From NCBI RefSeq assembly GCF_014635045.1, contig NZ_BMCF01000001.1, positions 540,557 through 604,556 on the forward strand: a stretch of 64,000 nt of DNA, given 5' to 3'. Source of the stretch: Staphylococcus nepalensis. GTDB lineage: Bacteria; Bacillota; Bacilli; Staphylococcales; Staphylococcaceae. Positions 17,410-26,719 of the stretch are shown here, piece after piece. The translations under genes and the position numbers were made by a program. The notes beneath the pieces are model-generated. The model had not been told where the DNA came from and ran no database searches. It saw only the letters and a program-made list of their open reading frames with translations. The first letter of the stretch is position 1, and each line of letters begins with the position of its first letter.

Positions 17410-20035
17410 GTAATCTACCACCTTTGACTTCACTTTGTGCCGTAGATAGTAAGGCACCGGGCACTCTAAACGGTGAGCAAGAAACATAATCTAATTCTAA
17501 TTGGTTAAAATATTGTATGGATCTATGGTCTCCGCCTAACTCTCCACACACACCTATTTTAATCGTCGGATTTACAGATTTCGCCTGTTCTGTCGTCCGT
17601 TGAATTAATTGCCCTACACCCTCTAAATCTAATGTTTGGAATGGGTCTATATCTAATATACCTTGTTCTGAATATGCATTTATAAATTTACCAGCATCAT
17701 CACGTGAGAAACCGAATGTTAATTGCGTTAAATCATTTGTCCCAAAACTAAAGAAGTCACATTCTTTTGCTAAATCTTCAGCAATTAGACACGCCCTCGG
17801 TGTTTCAATCATAGTGCCAAGCAAGTAATGCGCGCTTTCATCCATTTCAATTTCTAATCTTTCTATTTTATCTATGATTTGTGCTTTTAATGTTGTAAAC
17901 TCTGACACAGAAGAAACAAGCGGAATCATAATTTCAGGTTGGCAATCAATGCCTTGTTGTTTCAGTTTCAAAGCACTCTCGACAATAGCTTCTGCTTGCA
18001 TGATATAAAGTTCTGGATAAGTTATAGCTAAACGACAACCACGATGACCTAACATAGGATTCACTTCATTTAAACTTGCTATATAGTGTTCCAATTCTGA
18101 AACAGATACATTAAGCTGACGCGCAACACTGTGTTTTTCCTCTGTTGATTTAGGTAAAAATTCATGTAGTGGCGGGTCCAGCAAACGAATGATAGTTGGA
18201 CGTTCGCCCGACAGTTTTAATATTGTTTCAAAGTCTTCTTTTTGATATTGCTTAATCTTATTTAAAGCATTAATCCTATTTTCTTGTGTATAAGATAAGA
18301 TAAACCGTCTCATTTCAATTAAACGTTCTGCCCCAAAGAACATATGCTCAGTACGGACTAAACCGATACCTTTCGCTCCAAATTGGTAACCTGCTTGAAT
18401 ATCTTGGGGCGTTTCTGCGTTCATACGTACGTCTAACCTTGCCACTTCTTCTGACCATTGCATAAACGTTTCAAAGTCTTTGCTTCTTTCAGCCTTCGTT
18501 GTTTTAACTTCATCCAAATAAATGTCACCTTTAGCACCATCGACTGAAATAATATCACCTTCATTTAATGTGCCATTTGGATATGTTACTTTTTTATCTA
18601 TGATATTAATCTCAATATCCGAACATCCTGTCACGCAACATTTCCCCATCCCTCTTGCGACAACTGCTGCATGAGACGTCATGCCACCATGTGTCGTAAC
18701 AATTGCTTTACTTGCAATCATACCTTCAATATCTTCAGGAGAAGTTTCAGGCCTCATCAATATAACATGCGCTCCTTGCTCAGCTTTTAATTTTGCAGTT
18801 TCAGCCGAAAATACGATTTGACCGCTTGCTGCGCCAGGGCTCGCTGGTAGTCCCATCTTAGAAATAATAGTAGCCGCTTCTAATGCATTATCATCAAAAT
18901 TAGGATGCAGTAATTGGTCTATTGATTTTACTTCAACATTCATAACAGCTTCTTTTTTTGAAATAATCCCTTCTTCTACTAAATCTACCGCAATATGAAT
19001 CGCTGCATTAGCAGTACGTTTACCATTTCGGGTTTGCAAAATATAGAGTTGCTCATTTTCAATTGTAAATTCAATATCCTGCATATCTTTATAGTGCATT
19101 TCTAATTGTTGAGCAACCTTTAAAAATTGTTGGTGAACGTGAGGCATCTGCACTTTTAAAGTCTCAATATTTTTTGGTGTGCGTATACCTGCCACAACGT
19201 CTTCGCCTTGTGCATTTAATAAATATTCACCAAACAATTTCGCTTCCCCAGTAACTGGATTGCGTGTAAAAGCCACACCAGTACCACTTTGATTGCCACT
19301 GTTTCCAAAAACCATCTCTTGAATATTGACAGCTGTACCAATACCATATGGTATCTCATTTAACTGACGATATACACGCGCTCGGTCGTTATCCCAAGAT
19401 TTAAACACTGCTTTAATAGCCTCAGTCAATTGCACAATAGGTTCTTGCGGAAATGGTTTATAAGCCTCTTCTAAATATACGTTTTTATAATACTCACAAA
19501 TTTCTCGCAATCCTTCAGCTGGAATATCTGCATCGTTCTGATAATGATATCGCGATTTATATTGATTAAAATATGTATCAAATAATGCCATCGGGATATC
19601 GTATACAACTTCACCAAACATTTGTAACAACCTACGATAACAATCATATGCGAAACGTTCATCGTTCGTCTTTTCTGCTAATATTTTAACATTATTATCA
19701 TTAAGCCCTAAATTTAATATTGTGTCCATCATACCAGGCATAGAAATTTTCGCGCCACTTCTTACAGATACTAACAATAACGCTTCTTCGGAAGAAAATG
19801 ATTTTTTAGTGCGTTTGGAAAATGCTTCTAATTGTTCATGTAATGATTCCATAACCTCTTCTGAAAGTTTAGAACCATGGTTCAAATATTCAATACATGC
19901 TTGCGTCGTCAGTGTAAAACCATCGGGAACAGGTAAACCTAAGCGTTTCATTTCTGCTAAATTCGCACCTTTACCACCTAATAAATCTTTCATTGCTTTT
20001 TTGCCTTCATCAAATGCATAAATATATTTTGTCAT
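17399..20035 (-). CDS. ppdK: pyruvate, phosphate dikinase
   Basis: The enzyme interconverts pyruvate + ATP + Pi and phosphoenolpyruvate + AMP + PPi, allowing gluconeogenic PEP synthesis or PPi-linked glycolysis. The 878-residue protein shows the N-terminal ATP-grasp (GGKGANLAEMKRLGLPVPDG; SVRSGAKISMPGMMDTILNL), the phosphohistidine swivel domain (TTHGGMTSHAAVVARGMG, catalytic His near 455) and the C-terminal PEP/pyruvate barrel (ARLDVRMNAETPQ; GLVRTEHMFF; KIGVCGELGGD with the acid/base Cys). I set the start at ATG 20035 after GAGGTG; an upstream ATG lacks a ribosome site. Its DUF299 regulator follows with an overlap. Confidence 0.95.
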   Translation of the reverse strand: MTKYIYAFDEGKKAMKDLLGGKGANLAEMKRLGLPVPDGFTLTTQACIEYLNHGSKLSEEVMESLHEQLEAFSKRTKKSFSSEEALLLVSVRSGAKISMPGMMDTILNLGLNDNNVKILAEKTNDERFAYDCYRRLLQMFGEVVYDIPMALFDTYFNQYKSRYHYQNDADIPAEGLREICEYYKNVYLEEAYKPFPQEPIVQLTEAIKAVFKSWDNDRARVYRQLNEIPYGIGTAVNIQEMVFGNSGNQSGTGVAFTRNPVTGEAKLFGEYLLNAQGEDVVAGIRTPKNIETLKVQMPHVHQQFLKVAQQLEMHYKDMQDIEFTIENEQLYILQTRNGKRTANAAIHIAVDLVEEGIISKKEAVMNVEVKSIDQLLHPNFDDNALEAATIISKMGLPASPGAASGQIVFSAETAKLKAEQGAHVILMRPETSPEDIEGMIASKAIVTTHGGMTSHAAVVARGMGKCCVTGCSDIEINIIDKKVTYPNGTLNEGDIISVDGAKGDIYLDEVKTTKAERSKDFETFMQWSEEVARLDVRMNAETPQDIQAGYQFGAKGIGLVRTEHMFFGAERLIEMRRFILSYTQENRINALNKIKQYQKEDFETILKLSGERPTIIRLLDPPLHEFLPKSTEEKHSVARQLNVSVSELEHYIASLNEVNPMLGHRGCRLAITYPELYIMQAEAIVESALKLKQQGIDCQPEIMIPLVSSVSEFTTLKAQIIDKIERLEIEMDESAHYLLGTMIETPRACLIAEDLAKECDFFSFGTNDLTQLTFGFSRDDAGKFINAYSEQGILDIDPFQTLDLEGVGQLIQRTTEQAKSVNPTIKIGVCGELGGDHRSIQYFNQLELDYVSCSPFRVPGALLSTAQSEVKGGRLRVQ

Positions 20036-20174
20036 ACAAAAGCACCTCAATCTTTTAATGTGTCATACTAATTATTATTGAGTATGTCATATTAAAATCT
20101 AAAAAACAACTAAAAATTACTATTATATACTTATTTTGCTTTAAAACCCCAAAGTGATTGAATTCAGATTAAAT

Positions 20175-20213
20175 AAAAAAGCCTAAGCAATACCATGACG
20201 CTGTATTGCTTAG
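20175..20213 (-). terminator. minus-strand terminator-like hairpin upstream of ppdK
   Basis: CTAAGCAATAC (20183-20193) and GTATTGCTTAG (20203-20213) form a perfect 11-bp stem, followed on the minus strand by GCTTTTTTATTT. It either ends transcription arriving from cdaR or acts as an attenuator in the ppdK leader. Confidence 0.7.
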
Positions 20214-21041
20214 AACTTTAAATTTTCCAGTTTATTGCCATATTTAAATTTAAGATATCAATTATGTCACTATGCAACTATGATTTATAAAATAAGTGAT
20301 ATATCATAGGTAGTCTTCATATCAACTACCATACTACAATTAGCACTATAGTTAATAAAATTGAAACACACTTAATTCTATTCAATTATTACTGTTGATA
20401 TAAACTGGTTTAATTAGTGGAAAATAATAAATAAGTAGGATAAATAGAGCGTTTTGCGTTAAGAACTATAATACTTTTGTAGTTAGTAGTTTAAAATATA
20501 ATTTAAACTGGCATAAATAGCATAACAAACTATTTTTAAGTAGGTAACTGGTTAATATATAATCATTGGGCGGTTTTTTAAAAGCTACATTTCAATATGT
20601 TATCAAAATAATACTCAAACGGAATGACATACTACATCATAGCGTATACATTTTCGGCGTTGTGCTTTAGCATTTTAAAATTATAGATGCTCTTCTTGTT
20701 TTACATAAGGTTCACTTCCAATATCTTAAAATTCACTAAGAATCCATTAGTGTATGTGTTATCACTTAATTATTCAAAATGGCGCCATTTTTTCATAGAT
20801 TTTATGATTAATCACAAATTTTTTCACATTCAAAAACATTCGTTTTTAAAATTTATAGTATTTAAAAGTGATAACTTAATTTAATTATATTGTTGAGGCA
20901 GTTTTTTGTAAAGCGCTTTTTATCGTTTTAACAAAATACAGCCGCGTCACTTCTTCAATTTTATCAATGGTTGTTAATATTTTTATTTTATTACTCATAT
21001 TTCGCTAAATCCCCTTCTCTTAATCCATTTACATGATTTAC
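20214..21041. other. long AT-rich intergenic region
   Basis: About 830 bases without a convincing large gene. It holds one candidate small minus-strand ORF (20885-20998). A plus-strand open frame at 20687-20884 has no ribosome site and I do not believe it. A perfect AAGCGCTTTT-like dyad lies near 20910-20921. The length suggests a regulatory RNA or a lost gene, but I see no diagnostic fold. Confidence 0.5.
20885..20998 (-). CDS. candidate 37-residue small protein downstream of cdaR
   Basis: An ATG at 20998 opens 37 codons (MSNKIKILTTIDKIEEVTRL, then YFVKTIKSALQKTASTI) on the same strand as cdaR and 43 bases after its stop. GAAGGGGA lies 11-12 bases upstream, slightly far but usable. The composition is that of a charged amphipathic peptide and is less AT-biased than its surroundings. 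I recognise no family. It could also be the remnant of a longer protein. Confidence 0.35.
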   Translation of the reverse strand: MSNKIKILTTIDKIEEVTRLYFVKTIKSALQKTASTI

Positions 21042-22121
21042 TCAACACCACATAGCAATTTGTAACTTAACCGCATCAGAGTACTTTTTAGGGTTTAAAC
21101 CTGTTTCTTTTTTACACTTTTCTAGTCTGTATAACAGCGTATTTCTATGAATGTATAAATATTTTGCTGTCTTTGTAATATTTAAATCATTATAAAAGAA
21201 GCTTTTTAACGTATCTATACTCAGTTGATCCATCTCCCCTAAAACTCTCTTTTTATAGCGCTGCCTTATATTTTCGTCTATTTGATATAACAATGTTTTT
21301 TCTTCAATATCTTCAAATGAAGTCATCGCTTCTCCGTTTTCATTTAACATAAATACCAATTCGCACTCTTCATAAGCATTTTTAAAACCTTTTAAATTTT
21401 TAAATATCAGACTCGAAGCCATGTAAACTTTCAATTCAAGATCCTGAAACACTTGATATATATTACTGATTTTTTTATCTAATTCTGAAGTAGATTGATC
21501 CATAGCTAGAATGACAATTCGATTGTAATTTGTGAATGCAATTGTAAATGAGCGACCATCTATACTACGAGTGAGTGAACGAACGATACTATTTCTAGAA
21601 AACATCTGTTTTTCTATATCGATAATAACGCACTTTTTAAAAGTCAATAAATTCATGTTTAGGTGTTTTATCAAATATTGTATAAATGATTTTGAAGCTT
21701 CACTTTTTAACAATTCTTCAATCAGTAATTCTTGAGTCCGTATTTGCCCTTCCAATTCATATGTAAAATAATTCTGATACAACAATAATTCTGTAGACAT
21801 TTTAACTAAATCTGCTACATACATTAATTGATCTGGATTGCCTGTTATACCTATGACACCCACAATATTATCTTGAAAAATAATCGGCAAATTAACACCT
21901 GCTTGCGTCCCTTTTAAGCAGACACTGTCTTCTTGGGTAATTACTACTGTTTCTTTTTGTTTCAACACTTGCCTAGCGCCTTCATGTATAATACCAACAC
22001 GCTTTTGATCAAAGGAAGCAATAATCATGCCATTGTAATCCATAATATTAATATTACTGCTAGTTCTTTTAGCTGTTTCTTTAACTATGAAAGAAGCCAT
22101 TTCTTCAGTTAATACATTCAT
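21042..22121 (-). CDS. cdaR: CdaR-family (sugar diacid/glycerate-type) transcriptional regulator
   Basis: The 359-residue protein has the N-terminal sugar-diacid recognition domain (about residues 1-135; LTEEMASFIVKETAKRTSSN, NINIMDYNGMIIASFD, GVIGITGNPDQLMYVADLVK) and a C-terminal PucR-type helix-turn-helix (TLKSFFYNDLNITKTAKYLY, then IHRNTLLYRLEKCKKETGLN). In E. coli, CdaR activates genes for galactarate, glucarate and glycerate use. Here it is divergent from a glycerate kinase-KdgT-lar operon, with a 138-base gap containing a perfect 12-bp dyad. It is therefore the likely inducer-responsive activator of that operon, with a hydroxyacid such as glycerate as a plausible inducer. Confidence 0.9.
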   Translation of the reverse strand: MNVLTEEMASFIVKETAKRTSSNINIMDYNGMIIASFDQKRVGIIHEGARQVLKQKETVVITQEDSVCLKGTQAGVNLPIIFQDNIVGVIGITGNPDQLMYVADLVKMSTELLLYQNYFTYELEGQIRTQELLIEELLKSEASKSFIQYLIKHLNMNLLTFKKCVIIDIEKQMFSRNSIVRSLTRSIDGRSFTIAFTNYNRIVILAMDQSTSELDKKISNIYQVFQDLELKVYMASSLIFKNLKGFKNAYEECELVFMLNENGEAMTSFEDIEEKTLLYQIDENIRQRYKKRVLGEMDQLSIDTLKSFFYNDLNITKTAKYLYIHRNTLLYRLEKCKKETGLNPKKYSDAVKLQIAMWC

Positions 22122-22143
22122 TTTCTCACTCCCTTCTAATTTT

Positions 22144-22173
22144 TATACAAAATTAGAACATTAATTTTGTATA
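22144..22173. promoter_or_regulatory. candidate CdaR operator, perfect 12-bp dyad
   Basis: TATACAAAATTA (22144-22155) and TAATTTTGTATA (22162-22173) are exact inverted repeats with a GAACAT spacer, placed between the divergent cdaR and garK genes. Its position and symmetry fit the binding site of the adjacent regulator. Confidence 0.6.
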
Positions 22174-22226
22174 GTTTAACCCTATTTTCTAGAAAATGAA
22201 ATCGATACACTAAAAGAACACGTAAT

Positions 22227-22240
22227 AGAAAACGCTTTCT
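22227..22240 (+). promoter_or_regulatory. cre-like catabolite repression site before garK
   Basis: AGAAAACGCTTTCT is a symmetric match to the CcpA-binding cre core (NNAAnCGnTTnN) with A/T in place of the flanking G/A. It lies just upstream of the garK ribosome site, where CcpA would block transcription. Confidence 0.5.
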
Positions 22241-22259
22241 AAAAAGGAGCAACATAATC

Positions 22260-23390
22260 ATGGAAATTATTTTAGCACCAGATTCATTTAAAGGTAGTAT
22301 GAAAGCCAGTGAAGTAACAAACTATATGAAAGAAAGTATTTTAGACATATTTCCTAAAGCCATCATTCATGATTTACCGGTTGGAGATGGCGGCGAAGGT
22401 ACATTAGAAGCCTTAATTAATGCAACTAATGGTGTACTTACTTCGATTGATGTTACTGGACCTTTAGGGGAAAAAGTGCTTGCGCAATACGGCGTTATAA
22501 ATAACGATACTTGTGTAATAGAGATGGCAGAAGCTTCCGGGTTGAAACATTTATGTGAAGATGCACTAAATCCACTGGTAACGACAACATATGGAACTGG
22601 CGAATTAATTCTACATGCATTAAATAAAGGGTATAAAAAATTTATCCTAGCTATAGGTGGATCTGCAACCAATGATGCGGGCGCAGGTATGCTACAAGCG
22701 TTAGGCGCTGAATTAACAGATAATCAAAACCATTCATTAACGTTAGGCGGTGGCGCATTAAAAAATTTAAATCATATTGATTTAACACATTTTGATTCTA
22801 GAATTGCTAATTGTAAATTTATCATTGCTTCGGATGTTCAAAACCCTTTGGTAGGTCAAAACGGTGCATCTTTCATTTTTGGAAAACAAAAAGGTGCATC
22901 ACCAGAAGATATAAAGCAATTAGACCTTAATCTTAATCACTGGGCAAATCATGTTGAAAATACAACTGGGATAAAACTTCATGACTTGAAAGGAGCTGGT
23001 GCAGCAGGTGGTCTTGGGGGCGCATTCAAAGCATTTTTTCCTAGTTATTTTAAAGATGGTATTCAAGTTGTTATAGAACACATTCAATTTGAAAAATATG
23101 TAAAGCGCGCTGACCTAGTTATTACAGGGGAAGGAAAAATTGATTATCAAACGTTTTATGGAAAAGCACCTATTGGTATCGCAAAATGTGCTCAAAAATA
23201 TAACGTGCCTGTTATTTTTATAGGGGGAGCTGTAGAAATAGATATAACAGACTTAAAAAATACTGGCGTAATCAGTGCTTTTAGTTTAAGTAATGGGCCT
23301 ATGTCATTAGCAGAAATCTTTTCAAATTCGGAAAAATTAATAAAACAAACAACAAAGAATATTGTAAGTACATTTTTCCATAACCATTAA
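22260..23390 (+). CDS. garK: glycerate kinase (GarK/GlxK family)
   Basis: The enzyme phosphorylates D-glycerate, in this family usually to 2-phosphoglycerate, an intermediate of lower glycolysis. The 376-residue protein starts with MEIILAPDSFKGSMKASEVT, the family signature, and contains PVGDGGEGTLEAL, IGGSATNDAGAGMLQALGAE and TGEGKIDYQTFYGKAP, all conserved in GarK/GlxK. It is the first gene of the operon controlled by the divergent cdaR; AAAAAGGAG gives the ribosome site. Downstream genes encode a hydroxyacid permease and a complete nickel-pincer racemase system, which suggests that the kinase acts on the product of the racemase. Confidence 0.93.
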   Translation: MEIILAPDSFKGSMKASEVTNYMKESILDIFPKAIIHDLPVGDGGEGTLEALINATNGVLTSIDVTGPLGEKVLAQYGVINNDTCVIEMAEASGLKHLCEDALNPLVTTTYGTGELILHALNKGYKKFILAIGGSATNDAGAGMLQALGAELTDNQNHSLTLGGGALKNLNHIDLTHFDSRIANCKFIIASDVQNPLVGQNGASFIFGKQKGASPEDIKQLDLNLNHWANHVENTTGIKLHDLKGAGAAGGLGGAFKAFFPSYFKDGIQVVIEHIQFEKYVKRADLVITGEGKIDYQTFYGKAPIGIAKCAQKYNVPVIFIGGAVEIDITDLKNTGVISAFSLSNGPMSLAEIFSNSEKLIKQTTKNIVSTFFHNH

Positions 23391-23411
23391 CATATTAAGG
23401 GGATGTTTGTT

Positions 23412-24569
23412 ATGAGAATTAAGGATACAATAGAAAAAATACCTGGCGGGCTGATGGTCGTGCCATTATTACTGGGGGCTTCTATCAATACGATTGATCA
23501 ATTGCATCTCAAGCCAATAATGAATTTGTTAAAATCCTTAGGCGCCCCCAAAACTGAAGAAGGCTACTATGAAATGCTGCAAATTGGTGGATTTTCACAA
23601 GAATTATTTAAAGATAGCGCACTTGTCTTAATAGCTCTATTTATTTTTTGTGTAGGAAGTCAAATGAACTTAAAAATTGGCGGCAAAGCATTAAAAAAAG
23701 GTATGCTATTAACAACAACTAAATATTTTTCGGGTCTAGCAGTGGGTCTTTTATTAGGTTTGCTATTTGACCCTTGGAATGGTTTATTTGGATTATCTAC
23801 AATAGCCATTATTGCAGCAATGACAAATAGTAATAGTGGGATGTATGCTGCTTTAACTAGTACATATGGCAATCGTTCTGATGTAGGCGGTTTGTCTATA
23901 CTTGCTATTAATGACGGTCCATTATTAACGCTGATTTCACTAGGGTTTATTGGTACAACATTTCCTATTATCTCATTTATTTCTGTTTTGTTACCATTAA
24001 GTATAGGAATGATTTTAGGAAATCTTGATCCTAAAATTTCAGAATTTTTACGCCCAGGCGAAACCATACTTATTCCCTTTTTTGCTTTTTCTTTAGGCGC
24101 GGGTATGAATTTAGCTGAATTCTTTAATTTTTCAGTGTTATCAGGCGGATTAACACTAGCATTATTAACTTTTATTTGTACTGCATTTACAGGCGTCATT
24201 GCCTTTAAATTATTCAAAGAAAAAAGCGTCATTGCCCCTATTTCTGAATCTTCTACAGCGGGTAATGCTGTGTCTACACCTGCAGCAGTCGTTGCAGCCG
24301 CTTCAACTGCTTTAGCAAATGGCAATTTAAGTCAAAATGAATTTGCCATGATAGAAAAAATAGCACCACTCGCTACGGCACAAATTTCAATTTCGGCCAT
24401 AACAACAGCGATATTGTGTCCAATAGCTGTTATTATGGTAGATAAATATCAAAAAAACAAAGGTGTTTATGGCACAAATGAATATTTTACTCACAAATCA
24501 TCTATTAATGCGAATGAACAGCGCAGTTCACGCGTTTATGTAAGCGCTTCATATAAGGAGGATGAATAA
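23412..24569 (+). CDS. KdgT-family permease (2-keto-3-deoxygluconate permease-like)
   Basis: The 385-residue protein has about ten membrane helices and the KdgT pattern: IEKIPGGLMVVPLLLGASIN, a GSQMNLKIGGKALKKG segment, AAMTNSNSGMYAALTSTYG, GGLSILAINDGPLLTLISLG and SSTAGNAVSTPAAVVAAA. Characterised members import 2-keto-3-deoxygluconate by H+ symport, but the family is small and its range is uncertain. Between glycerate kinase and LarA it more likely imports glycerate or another short hydroxyacid. I set the start at ATG 23412; the ATG at 23403 abuts AAGGGG. The gap to larA is only two bases and the larA ribosome site lies inside this gene. Confidence 0.85.
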   Translation: MRIKDTIEKIPGGLMVVPLLLGASINTIDQLHLKPIMNLLKSLGAPKTEEGYYEMLQIGGFSQELFKDSALVLIALFIFCVGSQMNLKIGGKALKKGMLLTTTKYFSGLAVGLLLGLLFDPWNGLFGLSTIAIIAAMTNSNSGMYAALTSTYGNRSDVGGLSILAINDGPLLTLISLGFIGTTFPIISFISVLLPLSIGMILGNLDPKISEFLRPGETILIPFFAFSLGAGMNLAEFFNFSVLSGGLTLALLTFICTAFTGVIAFKLFKEKSVIAPISESSTAGNAVSTPAAVVAAASTALANGNLSQNEFAMIEKIAPLATAQISISAITTAILCPIAVIMVDKYQKNKGVYGTNEYFTHKSSINANEQRSSRVYVSASYKEDE

Positions 24570-24571
24570 AT

Positions 24572-25834
24572 TTGAAAACCGAAATATTATATGGCAAATC
24601 AAATCTTAACGTTGAATTACCAGACAATAGCGTATTAATTGAACCCACCCCTATTCCTGCACTTGAAAACGACATAGATGCGATACGCAGTGCATTGCAG
24701 CATCCTATTGATTCAGAACCACTGAGTGATTTAGTCCAACCAAACCAAACGGTTTCAATCGTAATTAGCGATATCACTCGCCCCACTCCAAATCATGTAC
24801 TCGTACCATTAATTATTGAAGCATTAGATCATGTGCCTTTAGAAAATATTGTTATTATTAATGGCACTGGTACGCATCGTGACCAAACTAGAGATGAATT
24901 AATACAAATGCTCGGCGAGGATATTGTTAATCATGTTAGGATTGTTCATAACCATTGTAATGACAAAGAAACTTTAAAAAAAGTAGGCCAAAGTAAATAC
25001 GGGTGTGATGTTTATTTAAATAAAGACTATGTTGATTCTGATTTCAAAATTGTGACTGGCTTTATTGAACCACATTTTTTCGCCGGCTTTTCAGGTGGTC
25101 CAAAAGGTATCATGCCTGGTATTGCTGGCATAGACACAATTATGACGTTTCACAATGCTAAAATGATTGGCGATATCCGCTCAACATGGGGCAATATGAC
25201 AGATAATCCAGTACAAGATATGACGAGAGAAATTAACGCAATGTGCAAACCTGATTTTATGTTAAATGTCACGTTGAATAAAGAAAAGGAAATTACAGAA
25301 GTATTTGCTGGTGAATTATATAAAGCACATGATAAAGGATGTGCCTATGCTAAAAAGCACGCTATGTTTAGATGTGATCATCGTTTTGATGTGGTCATCG
25401 CTTCTAATTCAGGTTACCCGCTAGATCAAAACTTATATCAAACAGTCAAAGGCATGAGTGCCGCTCATAAAGTGGTTAAAAAGGGTGGCAGTATCATCAT
25501 GTTATCTGAATGTAGTGATGGTTTTCCAAATCATGGTAATTATGCAGAAATACTTAAAATGGCAGACACACCTAAAGCACTTGTTGAAATGATCAACGAC
25601 CCTAACTTTGCTATGTTAGACCAATGGCAAGTACAAAAACAAGCCGTAATTCAAACTTTTGCACATGTTTATTTATACTCCAAATTAACCGACCAACAAG
25701 CAAAAGATGCTATGTTACATCCAGTTTCAAATGTAGAAAAAACATTAAAATCTTTAGAAGAAAAATATGGAAAAGATATGACGATTGGTGTTATGCCACT
25801 CGGCCCACTAACCATACCTTACGTAGAATCGTAA
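24572..25834 (+). CDS. larA: LarA-family nickel-pincer 2-hydroxyacid racemase
   Basis: LarA enzymes invert the configuration at C2 of hydroxyacids by hydride transfer to a nickel-pincer nucleotide bound to a lysine. All catalytic positions I know from Lactobacillus plantarum LarA are present with a constant offset of six: H102 (NGTGTHRDQ), H168 (GFIEPHFFAG), the cofactor lysine K178 (GGPKGIMPG) and H194 (MTFHNAKM); ISDITRPTPNH (res 65-75) is the substrate/cofactor loop. The family also contains malate, phenyllactate, hydroxyglutarate and gluconate enzymes, so lactate specificity is not given. The kinase and permease upstream argue for glycerate or a relative. TTG start; AAGGAGG is ten bases upstream inside the permease gene. 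Confidence 0.93.
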   Translation: MKTEILYGKSNLNVELPDNSVLIEPTPIPALENDIDAIRSALQHPIDSEPLSDLVQPNQTVSIVISDITRPTPNHVLVPLIIEALDHVPLENIVIINGTGTHRDQTRDELIQMLGEDIVNHVRIVHNHCNDKETLKKVGQSKYGCDVYLNKDYVDSDFKIVTGFIEPHFFAGFSGGPKGIMPGIAGIDTIMTFHNAKMIGDIRSTWGNMTDNPVQDMTREINAMCKPDFMLNVTLNKEKEITEVFAGELYKAHDKGCAYAKKHAMFRCDHRFDVVIASNSGYPLDQNLYQTVKGMSAAHKVVKKGGSIIMLSECSDGFPNHGNYAEILKMADTPKALVEMINDPNFAMLDQWQVQKQAVIQTFAHVYLYSKLTDQQAKDAMLHPVSNVEKTLKSLEEKYGKDMTIGVMPLGPLTIPYVES

Positions 25835-25874
25835 TATTTAAGTTTTAAAAGTAATTATTAAGGAGGCAATTTAA

Positions 25875-26693
25875 ATGATGACTCAAATACAAAATAAAGA
25901 AGAAAGACTTGAAAATATCTTAAAAGAAATGAAGCAAGTGATAGTCGCTTTTTCGGGCGGTGTAGATAGTAGCCTTGTCTTAAAAAAAGCAATTGATGTA
26001 TTAGGCAGCAGTAATGTCAAAGCAGTTATTGTTAAATCTGAATTGTTTAGAAATGAAGAATTTAATCAAGCTATACAATTAGGACACATACTAAATGCAC
26101 ATATTATAGAAACTGAAATTGCAGAATTAAAAGAACCACACATTGTTGAAAATACACCTGACAGTTGGTATTACAGTAAATATTTATTGTATGCAAAACT
26201 TGAAGAATTAAGAAAAAATAATGCGTTTCATTATGTTCTAGATGGCATGATTATGGATGACATTTCAGATTTCAGACCTGGACTTAAAGCAAGAACTGAA
26301 TTTGGGGTGAGAAGTGTTTTACAAGAAGCCGATCTTTATAAAGATGAAGTACGAGAATTGAGCAAATTACACGATCTTCCTGTTTGGAACAAACCAGCAC
26401 TTTGCAGCTTAGCTTCTCGTATTCCTTATGGAGAACCTTTAAGTTTTAGTAAAGTAAGCAAAGTGAATGAAGCTGAAAAATACATTCTTAGCTTGGATAT
26501 AAATCACGTTAGAGTACGTTATCATCATAATATAGCACGTATTGAAGTTGATGAAACTGATATTCCTACCATTATCCAACACAGAAATCAAATTACTCTA
26601 TATCTTAAAGAACTTGGATTTGATTATGTAACAATCGATTTAGAAGGTTATCGTACAGGTAGTATGAACGAAGTTATGCATACCCATGACTGA
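25875..26693 (+). CDS. larE: LarE, ATP-dependent sacrificial sulfur transferase
   Basis: LarE adenylylates the carboxylates of the pyridinium mononucleotide precursor and donates sulfur from its own cysteine, giving the dithio compound of the nickel-pincer cofactor. The 272-residue protein has the PP-loop VAFSGGVDSSLVL (24-36), DSWYYSKYLLYAKL and FRPGLKARTEFGVRSVLQEA. The sacrificial cysteine is C177 in WNKPALCSLASRIPYG, aligned with C176 of the L. plantarum enzyme, so this is the single-use cysteine type rather than an iron-sulfur type. Strong AAGGAGG site before the ATG; 40 bases after larA. Confidence 0.93.
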   Translation: MMTQIQNKEERLENILKEMKQVIVAFSGGVDSSLVLKKAIDVLGSSNVKAVIVKSELFRNEEFNQAIQLGHILNAHIIETEIAELKEPHIVENTPDSWYYSKYLLYAKLEELRKNNAFHYVLDGMIMDDISDFRPGLKARTEFGVRSVLQEADLYKDEVRELSKLHDLPVWNKPALCSLASRIPYGEPLSFSKVSKVNEAEKYILSLDINHVRVRYHHNIARIEVDETDIPTIIQHRNQITLYLKELGFDYVTIDLEGYRTGSMNEVMHTHD

Positions 26694-26719
26694 TTTAATA
26701 ACATAAAGGTGGCTTAATT

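Noticed and set aside
20687..20884. 65-codon plus-strand ORF in the large intergenic gap
   Set aside because: No ribosome site and an AT-driven composition (Phe/Lys/Ile-rich).
23660..24325. 221-codon minus-strand open frame inside the KdgT-like gene
   Set aside because: It is antisense to a well-supported membrane protein, has shadow composition and no ribosome site.
26393..26440. Apparent shift of the LarE sacrificial cysteine (KPALCSLAS instead of KPAxACLAS)
   Set aside because: The L. plantarum LarE sequence, as I remember it, has the same spacing (NKVASCSVSS), so the cysteine is in the correct place.
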